From Actinoplanes subtropicus (GTDB lineage: Bacteria > Actinomycetota > Actinomycetes > Mycobacteriales > Micromonosporaceae): a stretch of 64,000 bases of DNA. The position numbers and the translations under genes were made by a program. The first letter of the stretch is position 1. Each line of letters begins with the position of its first letter. Shown piece by piece: positions 24,639 through 32,501 of this stretch. The stretch covers positions 1-64,000 of the forward strand of contig NZ_JOJL01000029.1 in NCBI RefSeq assembly GCF_000721705.1. The letters run 5' to 3'. The notes beneath the pieces are model-generated. The model was not told the DNA's origin, did no database searches, and worked only from the letters and a program-made list of their open reading frames with translations.

Positions 24639-25531
24639 GCGTCGATCGTTTCGGTGGCCGGCGCCGGGTAGCGCGCCGCGGCCACCGCGGTCGCCACCCG
24701 CACGAACGCGGCCACCGCCGGCGAACGGGTCGCCTGCGGCCAGGCCAGCATCAGCGTCGACGGCGCCAACTCGGCGACCGGCCGGTAGGCGATGTCCGGC
24801 CGCGGCTGGCGGCTCGCCAGCGAGGCCGGCACGTAGAAGACGATGCTGCCCAGCGCGATCAGCGTGAAGATCTGCGCGATGTCCATGCCGCTCGGCTTCC
24901 ACCCCGGCGGCGGCGGGACGAGGCCGCCCCGCTCGGCCGCCGTCCCGTCGGGCAGGCGCCGCCCGCGCAGGTCGGCGAGGCGCAACGAGGTGTACGCGGC
25001 CAGTGGGTCGTTGGCCGCGAGCGCGACCACCCGCGGCTCGGTGAGCATCGTCTCGACGTCCAGCCCCTGCGTCTCGAACGGCAGCGGCAGCATCGCGATG
25101 TCCGCCCGCCCGTCGTGCAACGGCGGGATCTGCTCGCCGCGCCCGCCCAGCCGCACCTCGACCGGCAGCGCCGCCGCCTCCGACTGATAGGCCGACAGGA
25201 TCTCGGGCAGCAGGCCGGCGTCGTAGTCGGCCTTGAGCGCGAGCCGCAGCGCCGGCGTGACCCGGCCGGCCTGCTGCGCGCGGCGGCCGGCCGCGCTGAT
25301 CGCGTCGAGGGCGGTCCGGGCGTCCCGCAGCAGCACCTCCCCGGCCGGGGTCAGGCTCACCTGCCGGGTGGTCCGCTCGAAGAGTCGCACGCCGAGCTGG
25401 CGTTCCAGGTCGCGGATCGCCCGGGAGAGCGGCGGCTGGGCCATCGCGAGCCGCTCGGCGGCCCGGCCGAAGTGCAGCTCCTCGGCCACCGCGACGAAGT
25501 AGCGAAGCTGGCGCACCTCCAGGTCACTCAT
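24635..25531 (-). CDS. LysR-family transcriptional regulator (second copy)
   Basis: 298 residues from ATG 25529-25531. It has an N-terminal LysR helix-turn-helix (LRYFVAVAEELHFGRAA, QPPLSRAIRDLE) and an effector-binding domain. The first 60 residues are close to those of the adjacent LysR protein. The stop overlaps that gene's end. The start is divergent from the NmrA-like gene at 25593/25602, its likely target. The same ATAC-N-TAT-type palindrome overlaps its start codon. Confidence 0.88.
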   Translation of the reverse strand: MSDLEVRQLRYFVAVAEELHFGRAAERLAMAQPPLSRAIRDLERQLGVRLFERTTRQVSLTPAGEVLLRDARTALDAISAAGRRAQQAGRVTPALRLALKADYDAGLLPEILSAYQSEAAALPVEVRLGGRGEQIPPLHDGRADIAMLPLPFETQGLDVETMLTEPRVVALAANDPLAAYTSLRLADLRGRRLPDGTAAERGGLVPPPPGWKPSGMDIAQIFTLIALGSIVFYVPASLASRQPRPDIAYRPVAELAPSTLMLAWPQATRSPAVAAFVRVATAVAAARYPAPATETIDA

Positions 25532-25544
25532 ATCGCCACGGTAT
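25530..25544. promoter_or_regulatory. Candidate LysR operator overlapping the second regulator start
   Basis: On the minus strand this reads ATACC-GTGGC-GATAT, one base off the perfect palindrome at the first LysR gene. It includes part of the ATG, as at the other copy. Its placement and form argue for a shared operator design. Confidence 0.45.
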
Positions 25545-25592
25545 CAATGCCGATCGGATCGGTCCTTCAGGTTCGGGCCGGCCCGGCCTGAA

Positions 25593-26480
25593 ATGGATTG
25601 CATGATCGTTGTTACCGCACCCACCGGCAATATCGGCCGCCAGCTGCTGGAACGCCTGCTCGACGCGGAGGTCCCGCTGCGCGTCGTCGCTCGCGACCCG
25701 GCCAAGCTCACCGATCGGACCCGCGAGCACGCCGAGGTCGTGGCCGGCTCGCACGGCGACCCGGCGGTGGCCGACCGGGCGTTCGCCGGCGCCGACGCCG
25801 TCTTCTGGCTGACTCCGGCCGACCCGCGTGCGGCGAGCGCGCTGGCCGCCTACGTCGACTTCACCCGCCCGGCCGCCGAGGCCTTCCGGAGGTACCGCGT
25901 CGAGCGGGTCGTCGGCATCACCGCGCTGGGCCGGGGCACCCCGGTAGCCGGCGAGGCCGGGCTGGTGACGGCCTCGCTGGCGATGGACGACCTGATCGCG
26001 AGCACCGGCGTCGCGTACCGGGCGCTGGCCCTGCCGTCCTTCATGGACAACCTGCTGCGCCAGGTCCACGGGATCGGGCAGGGCGTGCTGAGCTGGCCGA
26101 TCGCCGGGGATCTGAAGGCGCCGCTCTGTGCCACCCGGGACATCGCCGCGGTCGCCGCCCGCTGGCTGCTGGACGACTCGTGGACCGGGGTCGAGGAGGT
26201 CCCGGTGCTCGGACCGGAGGATCTGTCCTTCGAGGACCTGGCCGCGATCCTGACCGAGGTGCTCGGCCGGCCGGTGCGCTACGAGCGGCAGCCGGGCGAC
26301 GAGTTCAAGGCCGGGCTGGTCGGCCGCGGGATGTCCGAGCCGATGGCGCAGGCCATGCTCGACATGATGAACGCGAAGGACCGAGGGCTGGACAACGCCG
26401 CGCAGCGGACCCCGGCGACGAGCTCGCCGACCGGGTTCCGCGAGTGGTGCGCCGACGTGCTCAGGCCGGCGCTGCGTTAG
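25593..26480 (+). CDS. NmrA-like NAD(P)-binding oxidoreductase
   Basis: 295 residues from ATG 25593, or 292 from ATG 25602 (MIVVTAPTGNIG), which fits the family better. It has an extended SDR/NmrA fold: the TAPTGNIGRQL cofactor motif, RVVARDPAKL, and ITALGRGTPV. The YxxxK active-site pair is not evident, as in NmrA or quinone-oxidoreductase-like members that sense NADP or reduce quinones. It is the likely target of the divergent LysR gene and ends with a 20-nt convergent overlap with the small PH-domain gene. Confidence 0.83.
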   Translation: MDCMIVVTAPTGNIGRQLLERLLDAEVPLRVVARDPAKLTDRTREHAEVVAGSHGDPAVADRAFAGADAVFWLTPADPRAASALAAYVDFTRPAAEAFRRYRVERVVGITALGRGTPVAGEAGLVTASLAMDDLIASTGVAYRALALPSFMDNLLRQVHGIGQGVLSWPIAGDLKAPLCATRDIAAVAARWLLDDSWTGVEEVPVLGPEDLSFEDLAAILTEVLGRPVRYERQPGDEFKAGLVGRGMSEPMAQAMLDMMNAKDRGLDNAAQRTPATSSPTGFREWCADVLRPALR

Positions 26481-26877
26481 GGCGCAGGTCGGCGAGGGTG
26501 GCGACGACGTCCTCCGGGAGCGCGCCGAGGTCGTTCGCGCTGAACAGGTAGATCGCGTCGCCGGCGTCCAGCTCCAGCGTCTCCGAGCGCAGGCCGCGGT
26601 GGGTGCGGCGGTCCACGCGTACGCGCTCGACGGCCGACCAGGGCAGATGCCGGCGGCGCGCGAAACCCGCGACCACCGTGACGCCGGACGCGTCCGCCGC
26701 CAGACGGACCGGCGCGAACAGGTCGCGCAGCCCCCAGACGGCCAGCGCGACGGCCACGATCAGGCCGATCGCCCAGCGGATCGGGTCGGGCCCGGCGAAG
26801 GCGGCCGCCAGCACCACGATCGCGACCGCGCCCATCAGCTTGGTGACCGGCAGAACCGGCCTGACGCGCCACTGCAT
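26461..26877 (-). CDS. Small membrane protein with PH-like domain
   Basis: 138 residues from ATG 26875-26877. Two hydrophobic segments (about residues 11-27 and 32-50) are followed by a compact domain (FAPVRLAADASGVTVV, RRRHLPWSAVERVRVDRRT, SETLELDAGDAIYLF). This is the layout of the actinobacterial PH-domain family related to mycobacterial Cfp6. The function is unknown. The last codons overlap the NmrA-like gene on the other strand. Confidence 0.7.
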   Translation of the reverse strand: MQWRVRPVLPVTKLMGAVAIVVLAAAFAGPDPIRWAIGLIVAVALAVWGLRDLFAPVRLAADASGVTVVAGFARRRHLPWSAVERVRVDRRTHRGLRSETLELDAGDAIYLFSANDLGALPEDVVATLADLRPNAAPA

Positions 26878-26988
26878 GCACCCACTATGGCAGCGGAATG
26901 GCGACGTAACGATTGTCGCTCGGCTGTAATTCGACATTCATCCGGTGTTGCCCGATGCCCCTCCGCCGGGGCGCGCGTTGAATGCCAC

Positions 26989-27426
26989 ATGGACGTGTTC
27001 TCCCGTACGTTCTTGCCCGCCGCCGCCGAAGCCGGTGTGGCCATCCCGACCGTGAGCCGCCACATGCCGGTCTTCCGCCGCTGCGTAGAGCCGGACGACA
27101 CCACCGTGCTGGTCAGCCGCTGCTACCGGCCCGACACCCCGCTGGCCGGCGAATACCTGCTGCTGCTCACCTACCGCCGGCTGGTGGTCACCCAGGAGAC
27201 CAAGGTCTTCCACCGGCTGCGGCTGCATCTCAACGCCAACCTGCGGCACCTCAACAACGTGACCTGGACGCCGGACCACGGCCGCTCGGCCGTCGAACTG
27301 GCGGCCACGGCGGTGGACGGGGTACGTGAGCGTTTCCGGCTACGGCTCGGCGAGCCCGAGGCGGTCTGGCACTTCGACTCGCTCCTGGAGCACGTGTTCC
27401 GTGCACCCCGAGCCGCGGTCGCCTAA
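26989..27426 (+). CDS. Conserved hypothetical protein
   Basis: 145 residues from ATG 26989. I do not recognise a named family. The central part (EYLLLLTYRRLVVTQETKVF) looks like a PH-like or YcxB-like beta sheet, and a helix follows near the C-terminus (GEPEAVWHFDSLLEHVF). There is no signal peptide or membrane helix. Codon use is typical of neighbouring real genes. It is convergent with the transketolase subunit gene only 4 nt away. Confidence 0.6.
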   Translation: MDVFSRTFLPAAAEAGVAIPTVSRHMPVFRRCVEPDDTTVLVSRCYRPDTPLAGEYLLLLTYRRLVVTQETKVFHRLRLHLNANLRHLNNVTWTPDHGRSAVELAATAVDGVRERFRLRLGEPEAVWHFDSLLEHVFRAPRAAVA

Positions 27427-27429
27427 AAG

Positions 27430-28302
27430 TCACCATAGGAACTCCTTGATCGGCGCGCGGAGGCCCGCCGCGTCGAGGCCGTGCGCCCGCGCGTGGTCCT
27501 GCCAGCTGCCGTAACGGCGGACCTCGTCGCGGCCGACGCCCAGGTGCAGCACCCGGTGCGGGCGGCCGCCGAGCGCCTCGGCGACCTGCCGGGCCGAGGT
27601 GCCGGACAGGTACGGCTCGACCATGACGACCTCGCCCTCGGCCAGCGCCCGCAGCCCCTCGGCGTCGAGCGGGCGCGGCGTGTTCGTGTACGCCACGGTC
27701 ACCTCCAGGTCCCGGGTCGCCTCGAGCACCGGGTCGAGCATCGGGCCGACCGCGACCACCAGCGGGCCGCCGCGCCTGATCACCCGGAGGCGCCCGCTGT
27801 CCGGGTACGCCCGCGAGTTCTCCTGCAGCGCTAGCCGGATGTAGACCCGGTCGTCGTGCCGGGCCGCGTCCCGCAGCAGGGCCGCCACCTCGTCGCGGTG
27901 GCCCGGCACGTGCACGGTCCAGCCCCCGAGCGTGTCGAGCAGCTCGACGTCGCCCGGCGACTGGTGCGTGTAGCCCTCGGCCGAGCCGTCGTACGAGGCG
28001 CCGATGCTGACCAGCACGGCGCCGGCGTCCTGATGCCCGAGGTCCAGCTTGATCTGCTCGTACGCGCGGTCGATCACGAACGGGGCGTACGAGTGCACGT
28101 ACGGCCGCAGCCCGGTCAGCGCGAGCCCGCCGGCCACGCCGGTCATCAGTTGCTCGCGGATGCCGACGTTGAGCACCCGGTCGGGGTGCCGGCGCCGGGC
28201 CGGCTCGAACGCGTCGGCCGAGATGTCGGCGAGCACGAGCGCGGTCCGCGGATCCTCGTCCAGCAGCGCCGTGGTGGTTTCGACGAACGTCTCCCGCATC
28301 AT
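27430..28302 (-). CDS. Transketolase, C-terminal subunit
   Basis: 290 residues. It holds the pyrimidine-binding and C-terminal domains of transketolase: ISADAF, VGIREQLMTGVAGGLAL (with the catalytic Glu in GIREQ), SPGDVELL and a C-terminal regulatory domain. It cannot act alone and pairs with the N-terminal subunit encoded 3 nt upstream. Together they would move two-carbon units between sugar phosphates with thiamine diphosphate. Split transketolases of this type often act on non-standard sugars in specialised metabolism. Confidence 0.87.
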   Translation of the reverse strand: MMRETFVETTTALLDEDPRTALVLADISADAFEPARRRHPDRVLNVGIREQLMTGVAGGLALTGLRPYVHSYAPFVIDRAYEQIKLDLGHQDAGAVLVSIGASYDGSAEGYTHQSPGDVELLDTLGGWTVHVPGHRDEVAALLRDAARHDDRVYIRLALQENSRAYPDSGRLRVIRRGGPLVVAVGPMLDPVLEATRDLEVTVAYTNTPRPLDAEGLRALAEGEVVMVEPYLSGTSARQVAEALGGRPHRVLHLGVGRDEVRRYGSWQDHARAHGLDAAGLRAPIKEFLW

Positions 28303-28305
28303 GGT

Positions 28306-28977
28306 TCAGCCTCGCTTCGGTTCCACAGTGGCCACGACCAGGTTGGGCCGGTCATGGTGGCGCCGGGTCAGGGCGTGCTCGATCATGTCGTGATCCCGGC
28401 CGTCGATCACCGAGGTGATCCAGCCGGGGAAGCGGGCCGAGATCCCGCCGGGCCAGCCGTGCGTGGCCGACTGGTTGTCGATCACGATGGCGGTGAGCGG
28501 GAGCCGGGTGGCCGCCGCGTACGCAATCGCTTCGTGGTTTGATCCTTCGTCCAGTTCGGCATCGCCGAGCAGCACGAAGACGCGCGGCTCGAGCAGCCCC
28601 TGCGCGCGCAGGCCGAGCGCCACGCCGACGCCGAGGCCCAGACCATGGCCGAGCGAGCCGGTGCCGATCTCGACGCCGGGCACCCGCAGGCGGTCCGGGT
28701 GGTTGCCGAGCGGGCTGTCCCAGCCGCCCATGTCGTCGAGCCAGTCGGCCGGGAAGAAGCCCTTCGCGGCGAGCACGGCGTAGTAGGCGGCCGGGCCGTG
28801 GCCCTTGGAGAGCAGGAACCGGTCGCGGTCCGGCTCGTCCGGTCTTCGCGGGTCGATCCGCAGCACGCGGTCGTAGAGCACCCAGAGCACGTCGAGCGTC
28901 GAGTACGAGCTGGGTGCGTGCTTCTCGTCCCCGGTGATCCGCCGGATCTCCTCGCTGGGGAGTGCTGTGACTGTCAT
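28306..28977 (-). CDS. Transketolase, N-terminal (thiamine diphosphate-binding) subunit
   Basis: 223 residues from ATG 28975-28977. The diphosphate-binding motif GDAELDEGSNHEA...IVIDNQS has the spacing of the GDG-X-N signature, with Ala in place of the second Gly. SKGHGPAAYY and GSLGHGLGLGVGVAL are typical N-terminal subunit motifs. The start is 48 nt from the divergent soxR gene, and a SoxR-type operator lies between them. Confidence 0.87.
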   Translation of the reverse strand: MTVTALPSEEIRRITGDEKHAPSSYSTLDVLWVLYDRVLRIDPRRPDEPDRDRFLLSKGHGPAAYYAVLAAKGFFPADWLDDMGGWDSPLGNHPDRLRVPGVEIGTGSLGHGLGLGVGVALGLRAQGLLEPRVFVLLGDAELDEGSNHEAIAYAAATRLPLTAIVIDNQSATHGWPGGISARFPGWITSVIDGRDHDMIEHALTRRHHDRPNLVVATVEPKRG

Positions 28978-28993
28978 ACCGATAGGCTGCAAC

Positions 28994-29009
28994 TTGAAGT
29001 GAACTTCAA
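28994..29009. promoter_or_regulatory. SoxR-type operator between transketolase and soxR
   Basis: TTGAAGTG-AACTTCAA is a near-perfect 16-bp palindrome, 7 of 8 positions symmetrical. It closely matches the SoxR-class MerR boxes that carry CTTGAAGTTAACTTCAAG-like cores. It sits in the 45-bp gap between the two divergent starts, so one site could control both genes. Confidence 0.72.
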
Positions 29010-29024
29010 CTCAAGGGCAGTGTG

Positions 29025-29465
29025 ATGGAGACCCTCGCGATCGGTGACCTGGCGGCCCGCAGCGGGGTGGCGCCGTCGGCCCTGCGCTACTACGAGCGCG
29101 AGGGTCTGATCCGCTCCACCCGCACGGGCGGCAACCAGCGGCGATACCACCGCTCCGAGCTGCGCCGGGTGGCCTTCATCAAGATTGCCCAGCAGGTCGG
29201 GGTGTCGCTCGACGAGATCCGCGAGGCGCTGGCCGAACTGCCCGAGGAGCGCACCCCGACGAAGGCGGACTGGGCACGGCTCTCCGCCCACTGGCGCGGC
29301 AAGCTGGAGGAACGCATCCTGCTCATGCAGCGGCTGCGCGACCAGCTCACCGGCTGCATCGGCTGCGGCTGCCTCTCCCTGCAACGCTGCAACCTGATCA
29401 ACCCGGCCGACCGCCTCGCCGCCCGCGGCACGGGCCCCCAGATGATCGTCAACCCGCCCGAGTGA
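29025..29465 (+). CDS. soxR: SoxR redox-sensing MerR-family regulator
   Basis: 146 residues from ATG 29025 (an in-frame GTG at 29022 is adjacent). The N-terminal MerR helix-turn-helix (APSALRYYEREGLI, RRYHRSELRRVAFI) is followed by a dimer helix. A C-terminal [2Fe-2S] cysteine cluster C111-X2-C114-X-C116-X5-C122 (GCIGCGCLSLQRC) is diagnostic of SoxR. In actinomycetes SoxR responds directly to redox-active metabolites. The operator at 28994-29009 predicts autoregulation and control of the transketolase pair. Confidence 0.93.
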   Translation: METLAIGDLAARSGVAPSALRYYEREGLIRSTRTGGNQRRYHRSELRRVAFIKIAQQVGVSLDEIREALAELPEERTPTKADWARLSAHWRGKLEERILLMQRLRDQLTGCIGCGCLSLQRCNLINPADRLAARGTGPQMIVNPPE

Positions 29466-29471
29466 CGTGGT

Positions 29472-29753
29472 TCAGGGCTTTTTTCGCAGGCCGTCGCGGC
29501 GGACGAAGATGACGCGGCGTTCAATCGCGTCGCCGTTCGGGCCGAGCACGTAACCGTCGATCCATAACCAACCGTCGTAGGTTCGCCGGGGGTCGACGCG
29601 GATGACCCGGAACGTCAGCGCGCGGTCGCCCTGGAACTGGACGCTGGCCGCGGCGCCGACGTAGAGCACGTCGCCCGGCTGCGGCCACGGCTCGTCCCTA
29701 TCCACGCCGCCGGGTACGTACGCGACTACGGAGCGGATTACCTCGCACCGAAC
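29472..29753 (-). CDS. Conserved small hypothetical protein
   Basis: About 93 residues from a GTG at 29751-29753 (VRCEVIRSVV); other upstream starts are possible. No named family is recognised. It is a compact beta-rich protein (GDVLYVGAAASVQF, ALTFRVIRVDPR, WLWIDGYVLG, ERRVIFVRRDGL) with codon bias like true genes. It is convergent with soxR by 7 nt and divergent from the flavin-reductase-like gene. Confidence 0.55.
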   Translation of the reverse strand, partial: VRCEVIRSVVAYVPGGVDRDEPWPQPGDVLYVGAAASVQFQGDRALTFRVIRVDPRRTYDGWLWIDGYVLGPNGDAIERRVIFVRRDGLRKKP

Positions 29754-29777
29754 AACCACCCCGAGGAGCGCGCCAGA

Positions 29778-30302
29778 ATGATCCCCGTGACACCTGACGA
29801 GCCCGGCGGCCGGATCCACTCGGACGACCCCTTCGCCACGCCCGACGAGCAGCGGTCCCCGGTCCGGCGGCTACGCGGCCGACTGGCGGCCCCCGTCACG
29901 CTCTGGACCACCCCCGGCCCGCGGGGACTCACCGTGTCCTCGATGCTCGTCGCCGACGGCGATCCCGGCCGGGTGCTCGGCCTGATCGACGAGGAGAGCG
30001 AGCTCTGGGCGACGCTCGAGGAGACCGGCCGCTTCGCGGTGACGCCACTCGGCCCGGACGACCGGCAACTCGCCGACCGGTTCGCCGGCTTGATGCCGGC
30101 CCCGGGCGGATTGTTCGCGACCGGCGAGTGGTCCACCACGGAGCACGGCCCGGTGCCGGCGCACCTCGGCGCCTGGGCGGGCTGCCGCCTGGCGAGCGCC
30201 CGCGAGTGCGGCTGGGCGCTGCTGGTCGAAGGGGTGATCGAAACGGTCTCCCTCGGTGCCGCGACGGAACCCCTGATCCACTACCGCGGCCGCTACCGCT
30301 GA
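29778..30302 (+). CDS. Flavin reductase-like / FMN-binding split-barrel protein
   Basis: 174 residues. The sequence has the flavin-reductase (DIM6/NTAB) layout: VTLWTTPGPRGLTVSSMLVADGDPGRVLGLI, then FAVTPLGPDDRQLADRFAG. The family reduces free FMN or binds it tightly, often beside an oxygenase. No oxygenase is adjacent here, and the family includes non-catalytic heme or flavin binders. The start ATG at 29778 is 24 nt after the divergent gene's start. Confidence 0.65.
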   Translation: MIPVTPDEPGGRIHSDDPFATPDEQRSPVRRLRGRLAAPVTLWTTPGPRGLTVSSMLVADGDPGRVLGLIDEESELWATLEETGRFAVTPLGPDDRQLADRFAGLMPAPGGLFATGEWSTTEHGPVPAHLGAWAGCRLASARECGWALLVEGVIETVSLGAATEPLIHYRGRYR

Positions 30303-30423
30303 CCTACTCGGCGCAGTCAGACCACCACTCGGCGCAGAGGCCGACCGGCGGCGGTCACCGGGGCGGAGGGCTTCGTACGTTGCCCGAAAGTCCGCCCGTC
30401 CCCACCGAAGGTGGTGAATCCCG

Positions 30424-30762
30424 GTGACGACACAAGTACCGTCCGAGTCCTCCACCGAGAGATACCAGAACGTCCAGAAGTCCGAGGATTTCCAGCGGCT
30501 GCGCCACAAGCTGCGCAGCTTCGTCTTCCCCACCACCGTGGCGTTCTTCGCCTGGTACCTGCTGTACGTGCTGCTGTCCGCGTACGCCCGCGGTTTCATG
30601 AGCGCCAAGATCGTCGGCAACATCAACGTGGCGCTGATCTTCGGGCTGCTGCAGTTCGCGTCGACGTTCCTGATCGCCTGGTACTACTCCCGCTACTCGA
30701 GCCGTGAGCTCGACCCGATCGCCGACAGCATCCGCAACAAGATGGAAGAGGGTGCTGAGTGA
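30424..30762 (+). CDS. DUF485-family small membrane protein
   Basis: 112 residues from GTG 30424 (GGTGG-type ribosome site upstream). Two membrane helices (about residues 37-57 and 70-92) are present, with soluble ends. DUF485 (YjcH-type) proteins are usually encoded just before acetate/solute:sodium symporters, as here: the stop overlaps the next gene's start (GTGATG). It is believed to help the symporter's insertion or function. Confidence 0.88.
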   Translation: MTTQVPSESSTERYQNVQKSEDFQRLRHKLRSFVFPTTVAFFAWYLLYVLLSAYARGFMSAKIVGNINVALIFGLLQFASTFLIAWYYSRYSSRELDPIADSIRNKMEEGAE

Positions 30763-32432
30763 TGGAATCGCACCTGCTGGCGGAGGCCTCCGCGTCCACC
30801 ACCCGTGGACTGACCATCACGCTGTTCCTGATCTTCGTGGCGATCACCCTGGGCATCACCATCTGGGCGAGCCGGCAGACCAAGACGGCCACCGACTTCT
30901 ACGCCGGCGGCCGGCAGTTCTCCGGTTTCCAGAACGGCATGGCGATCAGCGGTGACTACATGTCGGCCGCGTCCTTCCTGGGCATCGCCGGCCTGATCGC
31001 GCTGTACGGCTACGACGGCTTCCTGTACTCGATCGGCTTCCTGGTCGCCTGGCTGGTGGCGTTGCTGCTGGTCGCCGAGTTCCTGCGCAACTCGGGCCGG
31101 TACACGATGGCCGACGTGCTGGCGTTCCGGATGCGCCAGCGGCCGGTCCGCTCGGCAGCGAGCATCTCCACGATCGTGGTCTCGATCTTCTACCTGATCG
31201 CGCAGATGGTCGGCGCCGGCGCGCTGGTCTCGCTGCTGCTCGGGATCAAGCCGGGCACCACGTTCCTGGGCATGGACGCGGACACCGCCAAGGTCGCCAC
31301 GATCATCCTGGTCGGCGCGCTGATGATCGTCTACGTGACGGTCGGCGGCATGAAGGGCACCACGTACGTGCAGATCGTCAAGGCCTTCATGCTGATGATC
31401 GGCGCGCTAGTGATGACCGTGCTGGTGCTCGCGCACTACAAGTTCAACCTGTCCACCCTGCTCGGCGACGCCGCGGCGCAGTCCGGCAAGGGCTCGGCCT
31501 TCCTCGAGCCGGGCCTGCGGTACGGCGTGGAGAAGGCGACCGCCACGGAGACCTTCTACAGCAAGATGGACCTGGTCTCGCTCGGCATCGCGCTGGTGCT
31601 CGGCACGGCCGGCCTGCCGCACATCCTGACCCGCTTCTACACGGTCCCGAACAGCAAGACGGCCCGCAAGAGCGTGGTCTGGGCGATCGGCATCATCGGC
31701 GTCTTCTACCTGTTCACCCTGGCCCTCGGCTTCGGCGCGGCGGCCCTGGTGGGCGGTAAGGCGATCACCGCGCAGGACAAGGCGGGCAACACCGCCGCCC
31801 CGCAGCTGGCCCAGGCGCTGGGCATCAAGTACTTCGGCGGGGACACCGGCGGCGCGATCCTGCTGGCGATCATCGCGGCGGTCGCGTTCGCCACGATCCT
31901 CGCCGTGGTGGCCGGCCTGACCCTGGCTTCGTCGTCCAGCGTGGCGCACGACTTCTACGCCAACGTGATCAAGCGGGGCACCGCCAGCGAGCGGGACGAG
32001 GTGCGGGTCGCCCGGATCTCGGCCCTGGTCATCGGCGCCGTGGCGATCTTCCTGTCCATCCTGGCGCAGAAGCAGAACGTGGCGTTCCTGGTGGCGCTCG
32101 CGTTCGCGGTGGCGGCGTCGGGCAACCTGCCGGCGATCCTGTACAGCCTGTTCTGGCGGCGGTTCAACACCGCCGGGGCGTTGTGGGCCATCTACGGCGG
32201 CCTGATCTCCGCGGTGGTGCTGGTCTTCTTCTCCCCGGTCGTGTCCGGCTCGGCGACGGCCATGTTCCCGGACAGCGACTGGCACTGGTTCCCGCTCAAC
32301 AACCCCGGCATCATCTCGATCCCGCTCGGCTTCCTCTGCGGCTGGATCGGCACGGTGCTCTCGAAGGAGGACGACTCGGCGAAGTACGCCGAACTGGAGG
32401 TGCGCTCGCTCACCGGTTACGGAGCGCACTGA
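30759..32432 (+). CDS. actP: ActP-like cation/acetate symporter
   Basis: 557 residues from GTG 30759, or ATG 30762 one codon on. About 13 membrane helices are present. Solute:sodium symporter signatures include DFYAGGRQFSGFQNGMAISGDYMSAASFLGIAG, abbreviated as the GGR...NG...GDY motif, and GGMKGTTYVQIVKA. It should import acetate or related monocarboxylates with a cation. It is translationally coupled to the DUF485 gene. Substrate range is inferred from the partner and family. Confidence 0.9.
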   Translation: MMESHLLAEASASTTRGLTITLFLIFVAITLGITIWASRQTKTATDFYAGGRQFSGFQNGMAISGDYMSAASFLGIAGLIALYGYDGFLYSIGFLVAWLVALLLVAEFLRNSGRYTMADVLAFRMRQRPVRSAASISTIVVSIFYLIAQMVGAGALVSLLLGIKPGTTFLGMDADTAKVATIILVGALMIVYVTVGGMKGTTYVQIVKAFMLMIGALVMTVLVLAHYKFNLSTLLGDAAAQSGKGSAFLEPGLRYGVEKATATETFYSKMDLVSLGIALVLGTAGLPHILTRFYTVPNSKTARKSVVWAIGIIGVFYLFTLALGFGAAALVGGKAITAQDKAGNTAAPQLAQALGIKYFGGDTGGAILLAIIAAVAFATILAVVAGLTLASSSSVAHDFYANVIKRGTASERDEVRVARISALVIGAVAIFLSILAQKQNVAFLVALAFAVAASGNLPAILYSLFWRRFNTAGALWAIYGGLISAVVLVFFSPVVSGSATAMFPDSDWHWFPLNNPGIISIPLGFLCGWIGTVLSKEDDSAKYAELEVRSLTGYGAH

Positions 32433-32501
32433 CTCCCCCCTTAGTGCCGAAGGAGTGTCGATCACCAGGCACGACGGCGGACCCTCCGTAACCTGGGTTC
32501 C

